Of a DNA stretch of 42,843 nt, positions 15,583-22,403 are shown piece by piece. The position numbers and the translations under genes were made by a program. Below the pieces are notes generated by a model that saw only the letters and a program-made list of their open reading frames with translations, had not been told where the DNA came from and did not search any database. Each line of letters opens with the position of its first letter. Positions within the stretch are counted from its first letter, which is position 1. The DNA comes from Candidatus Pacearchaeota archaeon (GTDB lineage Archaea > Nanobdellota > Nanobdellia > Pacearchaeales > GW2011-AR1), in contig JACOYL010000006.1 of the NCBI GenBank assembly GCA_016181895.1, positions 1 to 42,843 of the forward strand, written 5' to 3'.

Positions 15583-17420
15583 CTGAATGTTATCGCAAGT
15601 TTTTTGTCGTCGAACAAAAGATAGTTTTCCTGAAGCTGGTCTATTGAATTTGGAATTGGAAGACTTTCCCCGCTTATTTCAATCGTGTTTGAATTCTGCA
15701 ATTCTGATTCCAGGATATAATAATTCTGCGTTCCCCCGCCGGCAAGCGCGTTTGAAACAATCTGGCTTGGAAATTCAATGTTGTAGCAGTTTTCCTTTGT
15801 GAATCCGAAAAATCCTCCGATTCCTGTTTGGGGAACATCAACGCAATAATTGCTTGTCTTTGTTCCGATGTTCAAATTTGAATTCCTGTACATGTGAATT
15901 TGAACCTCGTACTGCCCCTCGCTGAGTTTTATTTTTTTCTGCTCGGGATATGCGATTACTCTTGAATTTCCGTCGTCTTTTACGAAACTCACCGTTGCCT
16001 GTCCGTCATAATTTGTTCCATCAAGTTTCAATTGAACATTTTTCTCGTAAATTTTCTCGAGGAAAACATCAACTGCCCCTTGCTGCAAAACAGAATATTG
16101 CTGTTTTCCTTCTTCATATCCTTCGGTTCTAGCAATCACGTTTCCGTTGACGCATTGGGGGAAATTTTCTTTTATGATTCCGTTTTTTGTTTTTCCAATT
16201 TGACAAATTGTTCCCGAGCATTCGTAGGAAACGTCCGCTTCAATATTTCCAAAGTTTGAATCAAAAACGCGGATTTCCGTCATCGTGTTTTTCTGCCCGC
16301 ATAATTCGGGAATTTCAATCGCAACCGCATCCGTTTCCAATGCCTTTCTCGGCTTGTTTCCCTGTATGACAACTGCAAGGGGAAATTGAAATACTTCGTT
16401 CCTTCCTGAAATCTGCACGAGAACAGGGTACTTTGCATCATAAACAAAATGATATGGAACATAGCAGAATCCCAAGATTCCCAAGCCTGGCTGTGTTCCA
16501 ACAGGAGTGGAAATCAAAATTTCCTCTTTAGAGGGATTTATTTCAAAACTTCTGCTCCAGTTTCTTGAATTCAAAAATCTGATTTCATGTTCTGTCGGCA
16601 AATCCAAGTCAAAATACTTGTTGTCAACCATGTTTATGGCAAGAGTGTTGTCCTCGATTGCAGCGCTCAAATTGTTGAAAATCTCGTTTGCGTTCCATGT
16701 CAAGGGCGAGCATGTCAATTCAACGCCGTCGACAGGCGCGTAAATCCTCAATGTATCAATCCCGAGATTTTCCAGGAACAGGTTTTCCTGCTCGTAGTCG
16801 TAAATGTCCCTTGCGGAATCGTATAATTCTCCGATTTCGGAATCGACAGAAACATCGTGGCTGGAAACAACAACGCTTTCCTCTCCTTTCTTGATTGTCA
16901 AATCGGAGTTCAATGAAACATCAACCCTTGTGTTGAGAATTCTTGCGTTTGCATTTCCTTCATCGAGGAAAATCTCAAATCCTTCCTCATGATAAGAATC
17001 AAAAACGCAGTTTCTTATTTTCTCCTCGACAAAATTCCCCAATTGTTTTTCCATCTCATTTTTGCCAGGAATCTGTTCCCTTTCCAAATTGTTTCCGGAG
17101 ACATAATACCAGTATGGAACGGGATTCCCGAGAAAATCCAACTGCGATGAAAACGGCATGAAATCGCTTCCGGGTTCAAATGCAGGAAGTTCAATGTATC
17201 CCGCCCGGCTCTCAAGAATGTCAATTCCTGCAAGAACGTCTTCTTCCAGGCATGAAAGAAAAGTTGTGTAAACAGGTTCCAAACTGCTCGGGATTTGGGA
17301 AACAAAAATATTCTGCCTGATTAAAAAAAACAGTGCAACGCCTGCAACAAGAATTATCGCAATGATTATGAAAACAGTCAATTGCCCCTTTTTTCCGGAA
17401 ATCATCCCTCTAAAAATCAT
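15579..17420 (-). CDS. Exported protein with type-IV-pilin-like N-terminus, 613 aa
   Basis: The N-terminus MIFRGMISGKKGQLTVFIII has a short basic leader with a GKKGQ-type site directly before a hydrophobic helix (LTVFIIIAIILVAGVALFFLI). This resembles class III (pilin/archaellin) signal peptides and is frequent in DPANN. The remaining 575 residues are extracytoplasmic, beta-rich, with scattered cysteines (C53, the NCVF, LTCS, FCYVP and ELCGQ segments, and a C-terminal NYCVDVP pair). No catalytic motif was found. A strong TATA (CTTTATATATATAA on the minus strand) about 28 nt before the ATG supports a leaderless start at M1; M6 is an alternative. It is the first gene of the operon with the 32-aa ORF and the 1979-aa protein. 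Confidence 0.85.
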   Translation of the reverse strand: MIFRGMISGKKGQLTVFIIIAIILVAGVALFFLIRQNIFVSQIPSSLEPVYTTFLSCLEEDVLAGIDILESRAGYIELPAFEPGSDFMPFSSQLDFLGNPVPYWYYVSGNNLEREQIPGKNEMEKQLGNFVEEKIRNCVFDSYHEEGFEIFLDEGNANARILNTRVDVSLNSDLTIKKGEESVVVSSHDVSVDSEIGELYDSARDIYDYEQENLFLENLGIDTLRIYAPVDGVELTCSPLTWNANEIFNNLSAAIEDNTLAINMVDNKYFDLDLPTEHEIRFLNSRNWSRSFEINPSKEEILISTPVGTQPGLGILGFCYVPYHFVYDAKYPVLVQISGRNEVFQFPLAVVIQGNKPRKALETDAVAIEIPELCGQKNTMTEIRVFDSNFGNIEADVSYECSGTICQIGKTKNGIIKENFPQCVNGNVIARTEGYEEGKQQYSVLQQGAVDVFLEKIYEKNVQLKLDGTNYDGQATVSFVKDDGNSRVIAYPEQKKIKLSEGQYEVQIHMYRNSNLNIGTKTSNYCVDVPQTGIGGFFGFTKENCYNIEFPSQIVSNALAGGGTQNYYILESELQNSNTIEISGESLPIPNSIDQLQENYLLFDDKKLAITFR

Positions 17421-17424
17421 TCAG

Positions 17425-17460
17425 AAAACATGCTAATTATATATATAAAGTTTATCGGTT
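17425..17460 (-). promoter_or_regulatory. Promoter of the giant exported-protein operon
   Basis: On the minus strand, AAACTTTATATATATAATTAG lies about 25-30 nt upstream of the ATG at 17420, a textbook archaeal TATA position for a leaderless mRNA. Confidence 0.65.
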
Positions 17461-17502
17461 TTGGCGTTGTCTAAAATTTGGATATGATATTAAAATTTTA
17501 TT

Positions 17503-17514
17503 GGGGGTGGGTGG
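17503..17514 (+). repeat. G-run motif, copy 2
   Basis: GGGGGTGGGTGG preceded by TTTTATT, in the gap between the exported-protein operon promoter and the end of the 63-aa membrane protein gene. Same type as 6133 and 22350 but with fewer complete tracts. Confidence 0.65.
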
Positions 17515-17541
17515 TTCGGGGTTGTAAAGGAAGGGCAAATT

Positions 17542-17733
17542 TCACTTTGGCATATGGGGCGCGGATTTCAAAAAATTGATGGAAGCCGCGAGAATCAAAA
17601 TCCCGCCGATGAGAACAATCCATGAATTGTAATTCGTGATGATTTCCGGAATCTCGACGAAATTAAAAGGATAGTTCACGAAGTAAAATCCGAAAACAAG
17701 ATACAGTGCAAATATCAGTAATTTGTTCGCCAT
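17542..17733 (-). CDS. Small two-helix membrane protein, 63 aa
   Basis: Residues 4-20 (KLLIFALYLVFGFYFVN) and 37-53 (SWIVLIGGILILAASINF) are clear transmembrane helices joined by a short loop with an NYPFNFVEIPE segment. The family is not named, but the composition and two-helix layout are typical of short DPANN membrane proteins. An AT-rich promoter stretch (TTTAAATATAATG on the minus strand) precedes the ATG. Confidence 0.7.
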   Translation of the reverse strand: MANKLLIFALYLVFGFYFVNYPFNFVEIPEIITNYNSWIVLIGGILILAASINFLKSAPHMPK

Positions 17734-18135
17734 GATTAAAGATGTAAAACATTATATTTAAATATTTTCAAAGACGATGTTCGCCCGATGGGCTCGCAAT
17801 ATTGATGTGCTCAAAACAACTCGTGCCCTGATTTAATATTAATATAATCTAGTCTAAGCAAAACACTCGCTTCGTCAGGTTTTTCGCCAGTCGGGAAAAT
17901 ATTAACTCAAAATCCATTTTATCGCTTGGTTTATAGTTGATGAAGTTGATTAAAATCTGTTTGCGCGTTAACACTGATTGCAAGGATGGGCGAGCAGCTT
18001 CACGAGGGAAATTTGTTAAATCAAAAACGAGCGGGGTTGCGAGTTGGACGGGAAACAAATTAAAAGATTTTTAAATACCTCTCTTTTGTAATTTGAAGGG
18101 AAGATTACGCGAAAGAAACCATAGGTGTCTTCGCT
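17734..18135. repeat. Intergenic region made of dispersed repeat words
   Basis: No gene is seen. 17791-17828 carries inverted copies of words at 9117-9192. 17905-17954 (AATCCATTTTATCGCTTGG, then TTTATAGTTGATGAAG) matches 21190-21220 and 21312-21336. 18026-18045 is identical to 9442-9461. The ORF at 17849-18058 is only the translation of this repeat. Confidence 0.65.
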
Positions 18136-18207
18136 GGTCCTGTTGTCCAATGGCTAAGACGCGTCCTTGACGTGGACGAGACCGCGGTTCAATTCCGCGC
18201 AGGACCA
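18136..18207 (+). tRNA. tRNA-Val (GAC)
   Basis: 72 nt. Acceptor GGTCCTG/CAGGACC and T arm CGCGG-TTCAATT-CCGCG are perfect. Anticodon stem CGTCC/GGACG encloses TTGACGT, giving anticodon GAC. Discriminator A, no encoded CCA. The stop codon of the convergent reductase gene lies 3 nt downstream. Confidence 0.93.
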
Positions 18208-18209
18208 TT

Positions 18210-18698
18210 TCACTTTTTCACTTTATAATGCAATTGAATTATTCCTTCAGAAAGTTTTTTGGTTTCAATTAAATCCAATTTTTTCTCAAACTTCCCTTCG
18301 GCAAAAATATTGATGCCTTGCCCTATAATCGCGGGTTCAACATTAAGGATAATTTCATCTATCAAATCTTGTTCAATAAAAGAGGTGTTTAATTTGCTTC
18401 CTCCCGTCAAAAGAACTTTATCAAATCCAAGTCTTTTGACTGTTTCAATGGCTTCTTTTGGGGATTGAACCTCTCTTGATTTTGAAACGATTATCATTTT
18501 CGCATCAATATCTTCAAAAGAATAATTCTCCCACTTACTCACGACATCGTAGGTTTTCCTTCCGATAATAAAACATCCAATTTTCTCCGCCAATCTTTTA
18601 AAAGTATACCAATTTTCATCAGAAAGAAAATCCTCATTTCCATTTTCATCAGCGATAAAACCGTTAAGGCTTTGGGCCATAAACAAAATGACTTTCAT
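18210..18698 (-). CDS. Dihydrofolate reductase-like protein (RibD C-terminal family)
   Basis: 162 residues from the ATG at 18698 (MKVILFMAQSLNGFIADENG). The extra 24 residues in the ORF track lie across the promoter and into the divergent eL42 gene, so I exclude them. Family features: the N-terminal strand with SLNGFIA, CFIIGRKTYDVV near 45, ILTGG-like LLTGGSKLNTSFIEQ near 95, and DEIILNVEPAIIGQG. These fit an NADPH-dependent reductase of the DHFR/RibD superfamily. Whether the substrate is dihydrofolate or a pyrimidine intermediate cannot be seen. Converges on tRNA-Val. Confidence 0.88.
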   Translation of the reverse strand: MKVILFMAQSLNGFIADENGNEDFLSDENWYTFKRLAEKIGCFIIGRKTYDVVSKWENYSFEDIDAKMIIVSKSREVQSPKEAIETVKRLGFDKVLLTGGSKLNTSFIEQDLIDEIILNVEPAIIGQGINIFAEGKFEKKLDLIETKKLSEGIIQLHYKVKK

Positions 18699-18748
18699 AT
18701 TCAAATTTAGGCGATAACCTTTAAAAACATAATTTTGTCTATGTTTCA

Positions 18749-19066
18749 ATGAAAATCCCGAAAACAACAAAAAGATTTTGCCCGTATTGTAAGAAGAAAA
18801 CAGAGCAGAAAATCAAGCTGGTTTCAACAGGTTTCAAGCGTGGTACCCTGACTCGCGGTTCTATAGCAAGGGCGAAAATGCGCGGACAAGGAAGAGGAAT
18901 TGGAAACAAAGGAAAGTGGGGTTCCAAGCCCGCTGTTTCAAAATTCAAAAGAAAATCAAAGACGACAAAAAAAACAAACATAATGTACACTTGCTCTGTC
19001 TGCGGAAAATCAAAATACCGTCAAGGAAGAAGAAATAAACGTTCGGGAAAGCAATTGCAGGAATAA
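18749..19066 (+). CDS. rpl44e: Ribosomal protein eL42 (L44e)
   Basis: 105 residues. Starts with the family N-terminus MKIPKTTKRFCPYCKKKTEQ. The zinc ribbon ligands are C11, C14, C82 and C85 (CPYC...CSVCGKSKYRQG). The middle is long, basic and glycine-rich (KMRGQGRGIGNKGKWGSK). It is a large-subunit protein near the E site. A TATA-like CTTTAAAAAC lies about 30 nt upstream, divergent from the DHFR-like gene. The MazG-like gene follows after 1 nt, so the two are co-transcribed. Confidence 0.92.
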   Translation: MKIPKTTKRFCPYCKKKTEQKIKLVSTGFKRGTLTRGSIARAKMRGQGRGIGNKGKWGSKPAVSKFKRKSKTTKKTNIMYTCSVCGKSKYRQGRRNKRSGKQLQE

Positions 19067-19067
19067 A

Positions 19068-19427
19068 ATGGAATTGAATGAAATACAGGAAAAAATAAGG
19101 AAATTCAATGACGAGAGAGAATGGAGCACTCTTGAACATATGAAAGACCTGCTTCTCAACATGACTGAAGAAGTTGGAGAAATGTGGAATTTGATAAAAT
19201 GGATTGACGCTGAAAAGCAGCAGGAAATGATAAGGAAAAATAAAGAAGAAGTGGAAAATTTTGTCGGAGACATTCTTTATCTTATCCTCAAAATAGCATA
19301 TTTAAGCGATGTTGATTCCGAAAAAGGAATAATGGATGTTTTGGAAGAATATGAAAAAAGATTTCCGATAGAAAAAGTAAAAGGCAGTCACGCCAATGTA
19401 AGAGCAGGGGGTTTTGACGATAAATAA
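19068..19427 (+). CDS. MazG-like nucleotide pyrophosphohydrolase
   Basis: 119 residues, all-alpha. The MazG-type metal motif is visible: EEVGEMWNLIKW near 35-46 and EEVENFVGDILYLILK near 60-76, i.e. ExxE followed by ExxxD. Members hydrolyse (d)NTPs to monophosphates and PPi and help clean nucleotide pools. It begins 1 nt after the eL42 stop, so it is translated from the same mRNA. The exact substrate is unknown. Confidence 0.85.
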   Translation: MELNEIQEKIRKFNDEREWSTLEHMKDLLLNMTEEVGEMWNLIKWIDAEKQQEMIRKNKEEVENFVGDILYLILKIAYLSDVDSEKGIMDVLEEYEKRFPIEKVKGSHANVRAGGFDDK

Positions 19428-19539
19428 AAATGGAAATAACTAATAAACTAATTTGCAACTCTATAAATCATAATAAAAGTGGTTTTCGCATTAACACTTT
19501 CAAATTAAATTCTGCGAAGCAGGCAATTTTCCCATAAAA

Positions 19540-20076
19540 ATGGCAGTCGCAAAAAGAAAAAAAAGATTTTTCGACGTCGAGATTCCTATAATAAAAAAGG
19601 AAACGCAGTTGCAGGCTTTTGAAATTCCCGAGTTGGAAGGAAGATTGATAACTTATGACTTGACTCGTTTTTTAAAAGGGAAAAGCGCGATTTTCCAATT
19701 GATGATAAAAACAAAAGGAGATGAAATAATCGCTATCCCAAGACAGATAAAAGTTCTTCCTTACTTTTTGAAAAGAATGATAAGAAAGGGAACAAATTAC
19801 GTTGAGGATTCCTTTTCAACAGAATGCAAGGATTCGGTTTTAAGAATAAAGCCTTTTTTTGTCACGAGAAGAAAAGTCTCGAGAAAAATCCGAAACGCTT
19901 TGAGAAAAAAGGCGAAGGAGGAATTGACCAATTACGCAAAGGAAAGAAAGTCAGAGGAGATTTTCGAGGACGTTGTAAGGGGCGACATTCAAAAATATCT
20001 CAGCTCAAACCTGAAGAAAATTTATCCCTTGTCGCTTTGCGAAATCAGGATTCTGAAAGTCGAGAAGGAGAAATAA
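19540..20076 (+). CDS. rps3ae: Ribosomal protein eS1 (S3Ae)
   Basis: 178 residues, close to the archaeal size. Recognised from MAVAKRKKRFFDVEIP, the GRLITYDLTRFLKGKSAIFQ segment, the RRKVSRKIRNALRKKAKEEL helix and the C-terminal IYPLSLCEIRILKVEK. It is a small-subunit protein at the platform near the mRNA exit. It probably starts a two-gene unit with the 62-aa zinc-binding protein, 33 nt downstream. The upstream 100 nt contain repeat words of the GCGAAGCAGGC type. Confidence 0.92.
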   Translation: MAVAKRKKRFFDVEIPIIKKETQLQAFEIPELEGRLITYDLTRFLKGKSAIFQLMIKTKGDEIIAIPRQIKVLPYFLKRMIRKGTNYVEDSFSTECKDSVLRIKPFFVTRRKVSRKIRNALRKKAKEELTNYAKERKSEEIFEDVVRGDIQKYLSSNLKKIYPLSLCEIRILKVEKEK

Positions 20077-20109
20077 GAAATCTTTTATAGCTCTTTTCCA
20101 TATATTTTT

Positions 20110-20298
20110 ATGGATATGGAAGAAATTGAAATCAATCCGGAAGACACAATCGATTTAAATCATAAAATAGTCATTCACAAAAAGTGCGGCAAAAAGCACA
20201 TCGACGCGGATAAGTTCAAAACATTCAACCACAGAAAGCATCTCTGCTATTACTGCAACGAGTTTTTCTATGATGATGAAAGAGGAATTGGGGTTTAA
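20110..20298 (+). CDS. Small probable zinc-binding protein, 62 aa
   Basis: Acidic N-terminus (MDMEEIEINPEDTID) followed by likely metal ligands C26, H30, H41/H44, C46 and C49 (KKCGKKH and HLCYYCNEFF). The pattern suggests a single zinc knuckle. I do not recognise a family. The TATA-like stretch CTTTTCCATATATTTTTATGG directly before it could give it its own leaderless transcript, although it also follows eS1 by 33 nt. The next gene, tRNA-Thr, is convergent. Confidence 0.7.
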   Translation: MDMEEIEINPEDTIDLNHKIVIHKKCGKKHIDADKFKTFNHRKHLCYYCNEFFYDDERGIGV

Positions 20299-20336
20299 AA
20301 AAGCCCCACAACATCTTTTCGTAGAAAAGTGGCGCT

Positions 20337-20355
20337 GGCTTTGCGAAGCAAAGCC
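20337..20355 (-). terminator. Hairpin overlapping the tRNA-Thr 3' end
   Basis: GGCTTTGCGAAGCAAAGCC is a perfect 8-bp stem with a GAA loop. Its last three bases are the last acceptor-stem bases of tRNA-Thr. It could be a processing signal, a terminator, or one more copy of the local repeat words. Confidence 0.4.
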
Positions 20356-20423
20356 TCTAGAGGGATTTGAACCCCCGACCCCCGGTTTACAAAACCGATG
20401 CTCTGCCACTGAGCTATAGAGGC
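20352..20423 (-). tRNA. tRNA-Thr (UGU)
   Basis: 72 nt on the minus strand. Acceptor GCCTCTA/TAGAGGC, D arm GCTC-AGTGGCA-GAGC, T arm GGGGG-TTCAAAT-CCCTC. Anticodon stem TCGGT/ACCGG with a U-G closing pair encloses TTTGTAA, anticodon TGT. The discriminator is T, which is known for archaeal tRNA-Thr. No CCA encoded. Confidence 0.92.
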
Positions 20424-20504
20424 GTATAAAATTTAACAAAATCGCTTATTTAAAAGATTTCTTATAAAGTCAAAATGCATTTTTCAATTATCCTTTTTCG
20501 TTTT

Positions 20505-20515
20505 GGGTGGGTGGG
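20505..20515 (+). repeat. G-run motif, copy 3
   Basis: GGGTGGGTGGG followed by AACAAAT and preceded by CGTTTT, between tRNA-Thr and the end of the Gins51 gene. Flanks match those of the copies at 6133 and 22350 (T-rich lead, AAC after). Confidence 0.65.
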
Positions 20516-20535
20516 AACAAATTTTTTTAGATTTT

Positions 20536-21081
20536 TCACAACACCAAATCCGCCTTCCTGTCCTCTATAAGTATTTTCGCAATCTCTCCCTGCAACTCGA
20601 CTTTGTCCCCTTTCTTGAAAGGGCCAATCATCTCCCCGTTTAAGTCAATGAATTCAGAGACGTCTTCTGTGAAAACAACAGGCTGTTTTTCATTCCCGAC
20701 GCCTCCATTGTTGCTGAAAAAACCGTTGACTTGTTTTTCCGTTGAATCAAGGCATTTTATCATTTCATCGAACATTTTTTTCTCGAAATCAAGCATGTTC
20801 TCGAAATCCCTTTTTGAAGCCCCTGTTTCCGTGGAAATTAAAATAAGGTTGAAAATCTTTTTTCTTCTTCTCAATATCAATTCTTTGAACAGGGTCCTTG
20901 CATTTTCCAATTGTTTTTTCGACTTTATTCCTTCTTCTGAAAAATCCTCGGCTTTCGATGAGAATTCCTTTTTTTCCCTGAAATAGACGGCAACTTCGTC
21001 GAGAAAATCTTTCGGAAGTTGCTGGAGTTCCTCGCTTCTTTCCTTCCTCACGGCTTCGTAAATGTCGTTGTAAGTAATCAT
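20536..21081 (-). CDS. GINS replication complex subunit Gins51
   Basis: 181 residues. The helical A domain comes first (MITYNDIYEAVRKERSEELQ, through ENARTLFKELILRRRKKIFN) and the small beta B domain last (DVSEFIDLNGEMIGPFKKGD, ending in LIEDRKADLVL). The A-B order marks the Sld5/Psf1-like archaeal Gins51 rather than Gins23. GINS joins MCM and Cdc45/RecJ-like protein in the replicative helicase. Between the domains is a flexible Gly/Asn linker (FFSNNGGVGNEKQ). No Gins23 gene is visible nearby. Confidence 0.9.
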   Translation of the reverse strand: MITYNDIYEAVRKERSEELQQLPKDFLDEVAVYFREKKEFSSKAEDFSEEGIKSKKQLENARTLFKELILRRRKKIFNLILISTETGASKRDFENMLDFEKKMFDEMIKCLDSTEKQVNGFFSNNGGVGNEKQPVVFTEDVSEFIDLNGEMIGPFKKGDKVELQGEIAKILIEDRKADLVL

Positions 21082-21308
21082 AAAACACGGAATAAAGGGA
21101 CATTTTTAAGAATTTTCGTGATAAAATACACTCGGCTTCGCCTCGCTAAAATCAGCTCATTGCTTCGCAACTCGCATTTTGAGATAAATATTAATACAAA
21201 ATTCAATTTTATCGCTTGATGCAACTTATGATTTCTATGAGAGAGAATTTTATTATTAAAATCTGTTTTTTAGGGGGAACAAATTAATATGAAAAAAATT
21301 TCTAACAC
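21082..21308. repeat. Intergenic repeat stretch between Gins51 and phosphoglycerate mutase
   Basis: No gene seen. 21190-21220 (AATTCAATTTTATCGCTTG) resembles 17905-17930. 21272-21283 has a truncated G-run with the usual AACAAAT flank (TTAGGGGGAACAAATT). The repeat extends into the 3' end of the mutase gene. Confidence 0.55.
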
Positions 21309-21998
21309 CTATTTATAGTTGATAAAGTTGATTAAAGTTTTTATCGAATATTCGTAATATTTATCATAGGGGATTTTCCATTTTGTCGTTTCTTCCTTTG
21401 TCGCATTTTCCATGATTTTCCTGAAAAGCCTTATCGAGTTTCCATGCGAGGAAATTGCAACATTGACTTTTTCTTTTTTCATGATTTTCTTCAAATCTTT
21501 TATGAAACTTGCAACGCGTTTTTCAACCATCGCAAAACTTTCTCCCTTCGGAGGAGGAATATTGTAGCCTCGATGGATTGCCCTGTATTCTTCCTCGCCG
21601 AGAAATCTCTCAGTTTTTTTCCTGCATTCTTTGCTCATGTCGCAGATAAAATCTCCCTCGATTTCCAGTTTGTAAAGTTTCTTCCCCATTTTTTTTATGA
21701 AAGCCTCGTGACTCGTTCCATTGAGGATTCCGTAATTCCTCTCAATCATCCTGTCGTCTTTTATCAATTTCTTGCATTCGGGATGAAATTTCAAAACTTC
21801 TTTCAATGTGTCTTTGGACCTTGAGAGACGGGTGTAAAAAGCAATCTGGAATTTTTTGTTTTTCAGCTTTCGCGCCAAAACTCGGGCAGATTTTATTCCC
21901 TTCGGACTCAATCTGGAATCCTTCCATCCTGTGAAAATCCCTTTTTCATTGTAAAAAGTTTCCCCGTGCCTGAAGAGATACACCTTCTTCTTTTCCAT
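21309..21998 (-). CDS. gpmA: 2,3-bisphosphoglycerate-dependent phosphoglycerate mutase
   Basis: 229 residues; interconverts 3- and 2-phosphoglycerate in glycolysis/gluconeogenesis. The histidine-phosphatase fold is clear: phosphohistidine H11 in LFRHGET (8-14), R60 region, catalytic E86 in ERNYG, RGYNIPPPKGES (143-154) and second histidine H185 in SSHGNSIR. The dPGM type is unusual in archaea, most of which use the cofactor-independent enzyme, so bacterial transfer is plausible. The last nine codons (TLINFINYK) coincide with a dispersed repeat also present at 17930-17954, suggesting that a repeat replaced the native C-terminus. Confidence 0.9.
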   Translation of the reverse strand: MEKKKVYLFRHGETFYNEKGIFTGWKDSRLSPKGIKSARVLARKLKNKKFQIAFYTRLSRSKDTLKEVLKFHPECKKLIKDDRMIERNYGILNGTSHEAFIKKMGKKLYKLEIEGDFICDMSKECRKKTERFLGEEEYRAIHRGYNIPPPKGESFAMVEKRVASFIKDLKKIMKKEKVNVAISSHGNSIRLFRKIMENATKEETTKWKIPYDKYYEYSIKTLINFINYK

Positions 21999-21999
21999 G

Positions 22000-22349
22000 C
22001 CGAATTAAAGCCGCGGATGTTTTTAAGTTTTGGCAAAGATTTTCCGGGAGAATTGTCCAAGAAAATGAATGTATAAAAGTTTTATTGAGATTAATAGTTG
22101 CACAAAGCGTAAAGGGGTTTATCATTAAAATTAGTTTGCGGAGCAGACGAGTAAATTCTAAGGAGATTAATGTGCAACCATGATTTTAAAGTTGAATAAA
22201 ACTGATTTATCTGTTGATATTGGGTTTTTCTTAGAGGCAGGCAAACAGCTTCGAGAGAGAATTTTATCTGAATCAGGTTAACATGTAAAAGTTCCTTATC
22301 ATTAATTAATCAGTTTCTCAAAATCGGATTTGTCATTAATCTGGATTTT
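22000..22349. repeat. Intergenic region with several degenerate repeat copies
   Basis: No gene is visible in the roughly 350 nt upstream of the ftsY promoter. 22091-22140 (TTAATAGTTGCACAAAGCGT, then GTTTATCATTAA) matches 5830-5880. 22220-22260 (GGCAGGCAAACAGCTTCGAG) resembles 17985-18010. The block ends in the G-run motif. Confidence 0.6.
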
Positions 22350-22364
22350 GGGCGGGCGGGTGGG
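22350..22364 (+). repeat. G-quadruplex-type G-run motif, copy 4, next to the ftsY promoter
   Basis: GGGCGGGCGGGTGGG: four G3 tracts with 1-nt loops, ending about 10 nt before the ftsY TATA element. Together with 6133-6147 it is the best-formed copy of the motif in the window. Confidence 0.8.
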
Positions 22365-22372
22365 AACTTCAA

Positions 22373-22384
22373 AAATTTATAAAT
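22373..22384 (+). promoter_or_regulatory. ftsY TATA element
   Basis: AAATTTATAAAT lies about 25 nt before the ATG at 22404, indicating a leaderless or nearly leaderless transcript. Confidence 0.6.
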
Positions 22385-22403
22385 CTCTGCATTTTCTAAT
22401 TGT

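Noticed and set aside
10080-17305. Many ORFs of 60-120 aa antisense to the giant exported proteins
   Set aside because: They lack promoters, start signals and recognisable motifs and fall in the antisense of long, continuous, compositionally normal genes.
17849-18058. 69-aa minus-strand ORF in the intergenic gap
   Set aside because: Built entirely from dispersed repeat words; its ILINFINYK segment is the same repeat as in the mutase C-terminus.
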